From Arbacia lixula (Eukaryota > Echinodermata > Echinoidea > Arbacioida > Arbaciidae): DNA of 64,000 nt. Position 1 is the stretch's first letter. Every line of letters starts with the position of its first letter. A model generated the notes under the pieces. The model saw only the letters and a program-made list of their open reading frames with translations, was not told the DNA's origin and did no database searches. Positions 1 to 11,136 of the stretch are shown here, piece by piece. A program made the translations under genes and the position numbers. The stretch is from the NCBI GenBank assembly GCA_963669155.1, contig OZ022576.1:2128246-2192245 (forward strand). The letters are read 5' to 3'.

Positions 1-663
1 ACAAAGAGCCACTATGACGGGTATACCTTAGCCCGCTGTGTTGTCTTTAATACGTGTGGTCACGAACGGAAATAGCATGGTTCTGTATCTCAGAGGTACG
101 ACACAGAGGTGATATCCAAACCTGTGCGAAGGAATGGGTACCTGCAAATGGTGTGTCATAAACGGACGTCGATATGCAAAACATCACATATAACACATGA
201 TAAAACGTGAGCCGGAAAGCTGCGACCTATAAAAAGAAGGAGGTAGCAACAGTGTAGCCAGGAGAAACGGAAGGAATGACCCACAGCCTCCTTTACGCCC
301 CCCCCCCCCCCCCCACCTCCTCTTGAGACGACTTCGCCACATGAGAGCTTTAGTGGTTTCCATTTAACTCTCTCATTACCATTGATATGAACATGTGTAG
401 CAAGCCGATTGGTTTTCTCAAAGGCTGGTAATGTAGGATTAATCCGTGTCATTCGGGAGCGTTCCATTCAAATGGCACACTGAAAACTCAGAAAGAAGGA
501 GGTGGGGCTGGGGAAGGTGGGTGTTCACGGGGTACACGCATACATAATTCAGTCATCGGTCGTAAACACACTACCAGCATAATGTTACGTATATAACTTA
601 GTGCATGACCCGCTCATGCATCATTCACTAGTGTTCTCTCCGTTCATCTCACCATGCTTACAG
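1..663 (+). other. Intron segment upstream of the first gene's last exon
   Basis: No coding sequence was recognised here. The stretch ends in a pyrimidine-rich tract and a CAG acceptor at 661-663, just before the exon that opens at 664, so it reads as the 3' part of an intron. It contains a poly-C run near 299-316. The upstream exons of the gene must lie outside the window. Confidence 0.6.
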
Positions 664-1691
664 GTCGGTACAGAAGCAGCAGCAAGACGTTGGACAAGCT
701 GGCTAAGAAGGCCCGTGAGCGAGCTGAGTCCATCAACGCCCGGGACAGCATCAGCTCCATCACCAAGGAGATCTACCTCCTGCGGACGTCGTCGCTCAGC
801 AACATGACCACGCTCAACGCGCCGCAGAAGGACCCACAGGCCACCGAGCTGTTCGCCAACTGGGCCAACAGCCTCCGCCATAACAAGTCCAATGACTCGC
901 TCGACAAGGTGGGTGGCGTCTCACCCATGTCAAGTCGCAGCAGGTCCAACTCCAGCGTCAGCTACAGTGGCAAGGTCATCCTCGACAACGACTTCGATGA
1001 CTACGCCGAGCCGGTCGATCAGGTATCGACCTTGAGCAAGGATATTCACACGAGCAGACCGCTGACGATGACGAACTCGGATTCGAAAGGAAGTGACCAC
1101 GGCTATCAATCTCTGTATACCTCGTCGGGTTCCAACCCTTCGTCAAACAGGACGTCGGCTGTCTACAAGCCAACAGAAGACAGCGATTACGATGAGTTAG
1201 AAGAAGACACGGTGGGGTCAGATCGGCAGAAGCAGTTCAAGTTTACGAGATCGTATACGTACTCGACGCCCACAAAGACTCCTGCTACCGAGTACAGCTT
1301 TCTTAACAGGGGTGCAAACTCGGGCAACCGACTCGGACCAACACACCAGCCAGCGCGGGGCAATACTGGGTACTCAAACGCCGTCAAGAGGGCCGAGACT
1401 GACGGCGAGTACTCGCACCTCAACAGACCCAAGACCCCCGGCCAGATCCCCTCGTTGCGAATAAAGGCGCCGACTCTCAGACACGACGAGGAGGACGACT
1501 ACGACTACCTGGAGGCAGCTGGGACGCAACATGTCAGTGCTGGAGCCGCAAAGGGGAAGGGTGACGTCAAGAAATCAGGCCTCCAAAAACCGGGCAACAA
1601 GAAGACAAGTAGCGGAGATTACGATAAGCTGCACAGACAGTTCAAAGTTCACACCGACCCCTACGAATCGATATGGCCGGGTAAGAAATGA
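664..1691 (+). CDS. Terminal coding exon of an unrecognised tyrosine-motif-rich (ITAM-like) signalling protein
   Basis: This is the 3'-terminal coding exon (about 342 codons) of a gene whose earlier exons lie left of the window. The frame stays open to a TGA at 1689-1691 and is entered after a CAG acceptor at 661-663, with two bases completing a split codon. The ATG at 654 is in the intron and is not the start. The protein is polar and Ser/Thr-rich, with a basic N-terminal part (LDKLAKKARERAESI) and no hydrophobic segment. Tyrosines occur in YxxL/I or YxxP contexts: YAEP (1002), YQSL (1104), YDEL (1188), YSFL (1293), YSHL (1410), YDYL (1506), YDKL (1620) and YESI (1662). The last two are spaced like an ITAM (YxxL-x10-YxxI). 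It could be the cytoplasmic tail of a receptor or an SH2-binding adaptor. I do not recognise the family, so the function is inference from motifs only. Confidence 0.75.
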
Positions 1692-3755
1692 TCGTGTAAG
1701 ATGTGATCGTGACGTATCAGATCACGAGGCATATGATTATACTTAGAACACAGACATGTTGTCGGCAACGGACTGGCCTGTAAATGGTCATTAACAGGAC
1801 AATGAGCGGGTGAATTCGAGCAATAACTTAATGAAGGAAGGATATATGAAGCTAGCTTCTATTGAACTCAGTCCGAATGGAAGTGAGACGGCGTGATCCA
1901 GACAGAAGTGCCGTTTTATCTTGTTTCTTGAGTCGGTGCACAGTTTCATTTGAGAGTTGTAGTGATGGCAAGAACTAAAAGAGAGGGGCGACAGAGAAGT
2001 AAAGTACGAAAATTCGTTTGGATCTTACAATGCGGAGTATCATCATTCTGTCACGATGACAACACATAATTTGTATGTATGTTGTCCTAGGATTATGCTT
2101 GATATGCGTGTTTTAAAGTAGTTCCATGTCATTCGAGCTTAAGTAGTGTAATAAGAGTTATATTACAGATCTTGACAATTCAAAACAATGTTATCAGATC
2201 ATGCATGCACATATTTGTTGTCAGGATCTCAATGTCACGTATCGAAGTGGAGCTCTTCCTGCAGTAGTATCTAGTATCTACATGTCACAAACAAACTTTC
2301 TCAACGTAGCGCACAGCTCAAGTATAGTATTATTGATTCCATTTTGCAAATAGCAAGGTAAAGAGAAAGGCGCAGACATTATTGCCAAAGTACTGGTTCG
2401 TTTTAGTTTATAAAGCGTATTTCGATTGAACAAACTGGTCGCAAGGGTATATTGGATGTAGACGTGTTTATAAGTCCACACACTATCCGCAATCAATGCT
2501 CAGTAGTTTATATCGCCCGTACGGTGCACTGTTACATCCTATTGATCATGTTGAGTTTAGCCCACATTTGAAGCGTTTTTGCGTATTTCAATCGATTCAT
2601 TTAAAGCATTTTTCAAGCTATGCACAAAAGTGTAACTGACATTACTGAACAAAAATGTACTCGCATCGTCATAGCTACCTGTAAAACATGTAAATCAATA
2701 CTTTAATCAACGTTTTACAATTTCCCACTTGCTACGCACATTATCAACTTATCACATTTTTATTCGTTACAGCACGTACAAAGTAGTATCAAGGGTGGTC
2801 TGCATTGATAGCGCCTCTAATATACCAGCTTATATCATGTGGATCACGTGCCATGATTACATATATCGATCATTATTTTATATTATGTTTAAGATGGAGC
2901 CTCTTCGTCTTCTATAGGTTCACAATTAAAAACGAATGCCAAATAAACAATGCATTTCTCAATGTTAGTTCCTCCCAGCGTTCTGCCTCCCAACGTCGTT
3001 TGATATAGGGTGTACAGCCGTCTATACCAGTATCAATATTAATCCATGTCGTGCGGGTGGGGACGGTTGGAACATGATAGTGTGTTTGCCACAACCCTCC
3101 CCCCCCCCCCCCCACCCACACACAAACACACACCCTTTACCCCCTCGAGTCATTATTATGAATGTCTGACTTGTACCCCCCCCCCTCCCCTTCCCAGCCC
3201 GCCTTTAATATTTATAAAAACTTAATGGTGGTCATGTTCAGTATCAATACCATATCTGCCAATTCGAATTCCAACAGATGACGAGAATTTGTCTCCATAG
3301 CTAACATGACTAATAAGTGCTACCGGTATTTGCAGTGGTATTGGGACTGGTACTGTGACTGATATTGAGCTTATTCTTGGTATTAGATTACCTTTTGCGA
3401 TGCATAGGGCGACTAGGACGGCCCAGTCGGTGTTCCGGGTGGATCCACTGAACGGAGTTACTTACTTAACACCTAACTTATTCTTATTGATCAACTCATT
3501 TTTCGAGAACGAGTATTATTGTGAAGAGAATATGTATTTGTATATATTTCTTGCAGAAATAAGATATGATCGTTATGAGTATTATGCAAAGAGTTTGATG
3601 CAGGTGAAGTATAAGTGCAATTATTGACCATCTTTCAAAGTTTGTTTTTTCTTTTGTAAATCACAATACGAATTTATATGTATTTATTTTTAAGTCGCGC
3701 ATCTCTAAAGATTATGTACTCAATTATATTGATAATAAAATATTTCTTATTGCAC
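1692..3755 (+). other. Probable 3' UTR of the tyrosine-motif gene
   Basis: This AT-rich stretch of about 2 kb has no convincing ORF. It is followed by AATAAA at 3734-3739 with a GT-rich stretch 30-70 bases downstream, the arrangement expected of a cleavage and polyadenylation site. Two more AATAAA hexamers at 3858-3863 and 3868-3873 precede a strong GT-repeat and could be an alternative end. A poly-C run lies near 3098-3113. Confidence 0.5.
3734..3739 (+). other. Polyadenylation signal AATAAA
   Basis: Canonical hexamer about 2.05 kb after the stop codon at 1691, with a GT-rich element downstream (about 3765-3800). Backup signals lie at 3858 and 3868. Confidence 0.45.
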
Positions 3756-6700
3756 CAACTTCCCTTGTATTTGATGATTGCTGGTGTAGCGATTGGTGTA
3801 AACTGGGACTGTAGGTTCATGTGATTGCGATGGTGTGTTCATGTTGGAAAATGATATAATAAATCGTAATAAATAGTGTGTGCGCGTGTGTTTATGTATA
3901 TGTGTTGATGTGGGTATGCTATTTGTGTACGTCTGTGTTTTGTTTATGCGTTTGTACGTTTGTTGTGTTGTTTAAGTTGGGGGGGGGGGAGGTCACAGAT
4001 GCCAAGGTCAGAGACCAGCTAGGTGTGAGATTTCATTTTGTCCAATCGGGCAATTATTACCATCCCCCTTTCGTCTTTTTACCCATCTGTTCCTGTGGTG
4101 TGGGAAGAAAATTTGCGTGAGATCCAAAGAGGGGGGGGGGGGGGGGGGAGGGTAGCCCCACCCCCTCCTCACCTTAGATCCGCCATTGAAAGGGGTTGTG
4201 AGGAGGAGACCCGTACTGGAGGAGAAGTGGGAGCAGAGGACAAAGATTTCTCGTCTTGCCTCAGAGCTCTTAACCCAAATAATGTGGCGGGACTTCATGA
4301 TCACATATCACTCACATCAGTTGTGAACTTCAGAATACGACGACCGAGACACGATACATGTACAGTCTTTATCATATTTATTTGAGATAAGCAATGCTGT
4401 GCAGATAAATACAATATAAATGTGCAAAGGTTCAAAATCGTCATGGACCATTCCATCATCGAATACAATGCTTACAAAACGTATTTCAGCTGCTTAACAT
4501 GGCAGACCATGCTTGGCTTCGTCTTACAAGGTGTTGTGATTGATCTGAATCGATCGATTGATATCATTCACAAATCTTTATAAGACATAGCCCAGGACTG
4601 CTTCTTAGTAAACTGGAAGAGTATTCTTCCATTTTCAAGATTACAGAGCTACAGAGTCTTGTCAAATATTTACCCGACACTGCAACAACGAACAAATTCT
4701 ACATGATTGTCGTCCTAAAGATAGGAAAAAAGCCTCTTGTCATCACCTGGATTGTCTCATGACTGGGGCAAGGTGGAGATAGTACACAGTTTGTTAAATG
4801 ATGCAAGTTCGATACGAACATTAACCCTAATCAGGGCGGGGTATTTGGAGTATGCCTATTACCAAGGGGGGTGGGTCCAGGTCCCGCCAACGGAACGCGC
4901 GACTGCCACATAATTTGGCACATGCATCACTTGTGACGGTAATCTCTAAGTTTGCATTAGCAGATTTTCACACTGGTAATCTTTTTTTATTATCACTTAA
5001 TTATACAAATTTATGCACATATTACTTATTTCCCCCTATAATTCACCTGTGATAAACATAAAGTAGTAACTTCTGGCATGCAGCTTATTCATGATTTGAT
5101 TTGACAAGTTTTTATCATAAGAACATGCAAAAGACACGTTTCCCTCTTTGCTTTTCTTTGTGTTATGAAATTACTTATATATTTCTTTGGCTTTCTTTAC
5201 TTTTGTTTTTTATTGTTGTTTTATTTGAAACTCATAATACATCATTATTGAGCTATGAAAAGACCAAAATCAATTAATTGAACTGATTAGAGTAAAAAAT
5301 AATTGGGTTTTTGTGAATTATATGAAAGATGACATTTTCCATTCGGTTTGTAAGCAAAATTACAAAAATGAGCCGGATTTCGGATGACATTGTCTGGCGA
5401 AAATGATGCAAGTCGCGATGGTATACCCGGGACAACAAAGAAACTCGACACAGTACATGCATCAACTGCAAGAATGTATATAAGTATGTACTGCATGGGC
5501 ATGTTGCATATAAAATTATGCTGGATACAAAATACTCTTTCCTAGTTCAAGTAGAGAATAACAATTTGACCAATGTTGTGACCACTCTGTGTTGATGTAA
5601 AGGCCATGCATATTAATGGAAAATTTTATGGGGAGTAATTTCAATGATAAACCATTTGCAACGATGTAAGAACTCCCTTATCAGGGTGAACTGAAATACT
5701 TGTACATTAGCTATATTGCAATGATACTATGAACCAATATGGAACAAACGCTTTGGTTCTGCAAAACAAAATCATGATCATGAAGAGGTATACAGGTAAT
5801 GTCACTTAATCTATTAAGTCTATCTTTAAACCACTATTTATTTCCCACTCCATATCAATCTTGGAAACTTCTTACCTTCCTGCTCTACAACACGGACATG
5901 ACATTTTAAATCAAAATGTGTTTCTGGAATGTACACCACTTCCTATTTCTTTTCATATCAAAGCTAAGATAGTGGAAATACCCTTTGACATAATTTCTCT
6001 TTGATAGGATTGCATGTCACAAATTGATTGAAAGATACACATTTGATTCATTAGCTTACCGAAATATGGTACAATCTCTGTACTATTAAAACAAATGTTT
6101 CCCCATAAGTATATACATAGTATTTCGACAAGGAAACATGAGGAGAACACATTGTGCATAATTATCTATACAGGTGCTACTATCTTTCAAGCTAAAATCT
6201 AGCTCAGAGTCTAAGACTGTGATTAAAATATTGGAAGTCAATTATAACAACTTTTTGTAAAAAAAAATATGTACTCAATGTACCTACATCAAATATTTCA
6301 ATAAATATATCATCTTTTGGTGGGAATATGATAGTCTGGTGGTGGAATACATAGTTGGAATACAATGCTGGCTTGGATAAAATAACTCTCTAGAATGACT
6401 AATACCTGTATATTTATATGAACAGATGTCACATAAAAATAAACACATGGAAAGTTTGGGTTATCTGGCAAACCACAACCACTGAAAAGTCAATTTCCTT
6501 CATAAAATACAGTAGCTTGATATACTTATAAATAAACCACACATAGACTGCACTATACAGTACTTACATTTGTAGTACATGACACAACAAACACACACGT
6601 TTTGGATAATATGGTGGGTTTTGACAAAACTTCAAAACATTTTCAGAATGATCAGAAAGTCAGAATGATACAGTAAGATATGAAACAAGTATATAGCAGT

Positions 6701-8044
6701 TTTCATAAATACATGGTCCATTTAGCAGTCATTCATTGACCCACCCCTTAAGAAAAGTCACCTTTAATGAGAGCTTTTAAAGCATACCCTCGAAAGCAGT
6801 ATAACAAAACAAAAAACATCACACTCATTCCTGTAACACAACTTGTATGACACCACATGATTGTGCGAAACCACATAATACAAGCAGGCGATACTAATGA
6901 CGTACCTACACACCTTGGCATAGTGTCTCCCTGCAGCAGGCATCGACAGGGTAAAACAAAACTAAACATGCAGAGTCACTGTAAATGGCATCATTTGCAT
7001 ACAATTTATGGATATCACAATCAAGTCCAGTTTAGTGGACTTTCTTTATGAGCTATCAAAACCTCTTGTATGACAGTGCACCATGCTCACACACACCACA
7101 GTATGTATAATATCTGACATAACCCATATAAACTAGTGGAAGTCAATGCAGCCACTTTCAAGGTGAGGTGATGAAAAGACACTGAATATTTCAAAACTGA
7201 CAGTAAAAAAAATGTATAAAAATAGAAAATACACACAATTTCTCGGTGGGGTCCTCTTGAAATCTGTTATTTAGACACACAAATGTGTAATTTTCTTTTA
7301 AAAATATCAGTCTTAGTCATTCAAATTTTCCAAAATGATGACATGGTGGGAACGACCACATTGGTTTATTTCACCTGTTTTACATGCTGTTAAAAAGTCA
7401 AGGTGATATATGATTTAGCCTATTAGGCACAACAAAACCCAAATGCCCAAACCGTTGAGACAAACTGTCCCTCTAACATCACTTCTGATGATGATTAGTC
7501 AACCTGACATGTTAGACATAGCTAGCCCTCACAAGGCAATACCCTGCACTTCACTCTAGATTCTCACTCATTTATTTTCCAATTCTTTTCCCAATTGAAA
7601 AATATCAACAGTCCTTTGTGTAGATCACACATGGTGAAAGACATTAAACTCAGCTTAAATGTTCTGTATCCCTTTTATAGGCAAAATCAAATTCTGTAAA
7701 ATATTGCATGGGCCAATAGAATAAATAGGTCAAGCTCATGAACAATGGAATAATAACAAATAACAGTCACATATCACTGAAGAAATAATACAGCATAAGA
7801 AGCCTACAATTCTGTAGTGCCACTCTTAGGCTCAACTTCCTTTGTAAATTAAAGTTTTTAGTGGATACTTTTACATAGATAAGTTGGAACTTCTTTTTCT
7901 AATTTAGTAACCCTTTAAACATCCACACTTTGAGATACATGTAGTATGATGAGCACCACATGACTGTGCCCTTCCTCTTCTAATATTGTCCCCCATTAAT
8001 TACACTTCATGCTTCCTTCCTGCCTGGGAATCAAGCTACACAAT
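3756..8044. other. Intergenic region, no gene seen
   Basis: Mostly AT-rich unique-looking DNA. I see GT-repeat and poly-G tracts (about 3870-3990 and 4131-4149) and short stop-bounded ORFs with no family resemblance. The far 3' UTR of the minus-strand synphilin-1-like gene could extend into it, since a TTTATT (AATAAA on minus) lies near 4375, but nothing proves this. Confidence 0.4.
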
Positions 8045-8540
8045 AGGTGCGTCTTCATTAGCCCGATGTGGGCGATATAGCAAGCTTGTTCTGATCGGGT
8101 TAGATAGCCAGATCACGAAATAGCCAGCTATTTGCTTCTTCATTAGCCAGATCAGGCAAAATAGCTCGCTATTTGGTCGAGAAAATTTCCCAAGATATCT
8201 TGGGCTAGATGGAGCTAGCTCAAGCTAGCTCGGAGTGTCTTCATTAGCCTGAAAATTTCTCGATCCCGGCATGCATCAGCGCCCACGTGGCATTGTTTAC
8301 GTAATAGGTTTTTGTATGTGCGTGAATGCGAGCTCACAACCGAAGCCATGCGGTCATGGCCTATTCCCGTCGCACAAAGCTGGTATGTGCGAAACTCGGG
8401 AAAATTTATGCATACCGAGTTTCAAGCTTACGTATCCCCGGATTCGAGCTAATGAAGACGCGATTGCAACTTCAGGCTAGTTCCCCAGATCAGCAAAATA
8501 GCTCGCTATTTCGTCTGATCGGGCTAATGAAGACGCACCT
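8045..8540. mobile_element. Non-autonomous DNA element (MITE) with 23-bp terminal inverted repeats and internal sub-repeats
   Basis: The left end (8045-8067) starts AGGTGCGTCTTCATTAGCCC and the right end (8518-8540) is its exact reverse complement over 23 bp. The core CTTCATTAGCC recurs inside (about 8132 and 8232), and AATAGCTCGCTATTT-type palindromes occur near both ends, so the element is layered with smaller inverted repeats. It has no transposase ORF and no clear target duplication. Superfamily unknown. Confidence 0.8.
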
Positions 8541-8712
8541 CATGGGCAATGAGTACTATGTCATAGAGAAGGGCTCCCTCTATGCCAACTACTTGCACTC
8601 TATCAAAATTACACTCCACACTTCCTTCTTGTGGAGAAGGCGGCCTGGAGATCAAAGCTTAGGTCTCATCACAAACCGTGAGATGTAAAGCTATGCAAAC
8701 AAGATCATGTAC

Positions 8713-8823
8713 AGGGGCCATATTCATGAAACCTTACTAAGCCGAGTTAGTGACTAAAGTGCATCGAAATGCATGCATTGTAGTAACCTACTAGGTTAGT
8801 AAGCTTTCATGAATATGGCCCCT
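8713..8823. mobile_element. Short palindromic MITE
   Basis: The ends AGGGGCCATATTCATGAAA and TTTCATGAATATGGCCCCT are inverted copies. Pairing continues inwards with few mismatches for about 30 bp on each side of a 111-bp unit. No coding content. Confidence 0.75.
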
Positions 8824-8905
8824 GGTAGACCTTATACCTTATACCTTCTAAATGTATAATATGTCAGAGAGAAGGGCTCCCTCTTTGCCAACTTCTTGTT
8901 CCCCA

Positions 8906-9388
8906 TTAAAGTGATAGCTCACCCTGAAGACAATTTGGTTTCAATTAAAGCAGAAACATGAAAAGAGGCATATTAGTGAAGGTTTGATGAAAATCTGTCA
9001 AAGGAAAAGAAAGTTATTAGATTTTAAATTTTTAATTTTGTGACATCACGCGCAAGGTGCTCTCCCATATTATGTTGTGTACATTTTTAAATAGGAAATG
9101 TCAATTTTCTCAAAAGGATATTTATCATTTACCTGCGCATTTGATATATCATTACACACTTGTTTTTAGCACATACCACTGTGAATAGAATGTATTCCTT
9201 GATCAAAGAACAGAAAAAAATGCAACTTATGGAAAAAATAGTACACACCATAAAAGAGTGCACCTCACACGTGACGTCACAAGCAACTTTCTTATCCTTT
9301 GATGGATTTTTGTCAAACCTTCACTAATATGTTTCTTCCATGTTTCTGCATTCATTGACACCAACTTCAGGGTGAACTATCCCTTTAA
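8906..9388. mobile_element. TTAA-flanked non-autonomous DNA transposon (Kolobok/piggyBac-like ends)
   Basis: Imperfect terminal inverted repeats of about 150 bp: the left end reads TTAAAGTGATAGCTCACCC and the right end, reversed, TTAAAGGGATAGTTCACCC. TTAA at both edges fits a TTAA target duplication, as in Kolobok and piggyBac elements. It has no transposase ORF. The family placement is inferred from the ends only. Confidence 0.75.
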
Positions 9389-9609
9389 CATTACCTTCCA
9401 AAGAGGAATGCGCCCCTTGGAGTGAAGATGGTGCACATATTATGTGCAGGCTTCAAATATATGTGACACGAGTCATACATACTTTAACAAACTGAACTAC
9501 CTGTACCAGAAGAAATCTAGACAGGCTCACAGCAACACCTTCTGGCTCAAATTGACTACCTGTAAAATATGTCAATGTCAACATTCACATGTCAATATTG
9601 AATACCTCT

Positions 9610-9825
9610 GGGCCTCACTGCATAAAACTTACCATTAATGGATATGGTAACTCTGCCATCAATGGTAACTACCATGGGAACGCAGCTTGACATCCCGATC
9701 AAATCCAAGGTTTCCATAGAATTTACCATTAATGGCAACTGCTACTACTAATTCGAGGGCATGCATAGGCTTCAGCCTATAATGGCAAAATTACCATCAA
9801 TGGTAGGTTTTATGCAACAGGGCCC
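9610..9825. mobile_element. Short MITE with TTACCATTAATGG repeats
   Basis: The outer arms GGGCC..TGCATAAAAC.TACCATT.ATGG are inverted at the two ends. The motif TTACCATTAATGG or its complement recurs several times inside. About 216 bp, non-coding. Target duplication not clear. Confidence 0.65.
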
Positions 9826-10140
9826 TTCCTGGATAGATCCACTCGTTGTTTCAATGCAGCAGGCAAGGAGTGATCCATTAATCACCTTACAGAGCACTCG
9901 TCGCAGACAGGGCCAGCTATTCCATGGTTTCAAAACACCCTGAGTGGTCTGTATGTGTGGAAACATTCATGGGCTTGCCACTTATCTCACAGTCTGATTA
10001 ATTTACGTTTTCTAAGCATGAGCCAACACTTTCTATGTGCGCTGCTTTCTTATCTCTTGAACATCAATAGAATTAATACAATAGAAAGAAGGTGACATGA
10101 TAGTAACTTTACCAAAATGATGATGTATGTTTATAAAGGT

Positions 10141-11033
10141 TTTATTGTACAACCATTAAGTTCTGTCTTCCTCATATTATGCCTGTTCAGATTGCCCCAA
10201 TATCATAATATATCCGACATTAATCTGGTATTCATTGATCATGTACGTGCCATTTGGGGAGCGAAATGCAATGGGTTTCCTCCGTGGAGAACGTCTCATT
10301 TTAAAGTAGTTTAAAGGGTATACACTTGATGTTCTGGTCACAACTTCCCTCGTTTTTCAAATAGATACACTTTGGTGCTGTGGCGTAAATCATTCACTTT
10401 GTCTAAATCCTCTATTCTACAATAAAGTTGATATTGTCTGAACTCGCACTAAAGAGGCCATTAGAAAAGTTAATAATTGTATTGTATTTTAAAATAAACT
10501 AATACATTTCAGTATCTGTATGCCTATATGAAATAATGATTTGCTCAGAACAGCAGAATTTCAGAAGGTATATACAGATGCAGGAGTACCAGTATGGGTA
10601 TTTACTGCTAATGGCTATTTGAGGGTACTGCAGTTAAAATATAACCTGGGGTGTATTGAAAGAGTTTAATCGGTCAATATGATACATTCATGTAGACCAT
10701 TCTTACAAGGTTGGTTGTTCTTACAAAATATGCACAGTATTGACTAATTCATCATTTCATCTGCTCTGTAATGAAGATTTAAACCCCTTTAGTGGTAAGA
10801 CATCGAAACTTAAACAGAAGCTGAACTATGCCAATTTGTGAGAATAAATCTTGATTCCTGAGGTTGAAGGTTCTGTGGTCTTGACAGGATGCATACATTC
10901 CTCAGCGGGTGGTACAGTGTAGCGGTAGCTGCATATGGGAGGTACAAGGTACAGGTGCAAGGTACAGGTGGTGGATGAGTCCAGGGAGGAGGAGAAGGCA
11001 CCCATCATATGCTCAGCATGGTTCATTGGTAGC
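10141..11033 (-). other. Probable 3' UTR of the synphilin-1-like gene
   Basis: This region follows the TGA at 11036-11034 on the minus strand and is non-coding. The first reasonable minus-strand AATAAA is the complement of TTTATT at 10141-10146. The true 3' end could be further away, so this length is a guess. Confidence 0.3.
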
Positions 11034-11136
11034 TCACAGATAGCAGATGTGTCTCTCAGATGTGCTTCCAATGGACGAGCCCAAACTCTTGTTCTCGCTG
11101 GACTCATTGTTGTCATCGTCCTCAGAACTTTCATAC
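11034..11136 (-). CDS. SNCAIP: Synphilin-1-like, coding exon 13 (C-terminus, stop)
   Basis: Acceptor TCTGATAG is followed by [20 protein letters not shown].. and TGA at 11036-11034. This acidic, serine-rich tail of 33 residues joins exon 12 through a split TGG (Trp). Confidence 0.75.

Noticed and set aside
4008-4385. Overlapping ORFs on both strands with poly-Gly or poly-Pro
   Set aside because: Created by a poly-G/C tract. No family resemblance and no splice context.
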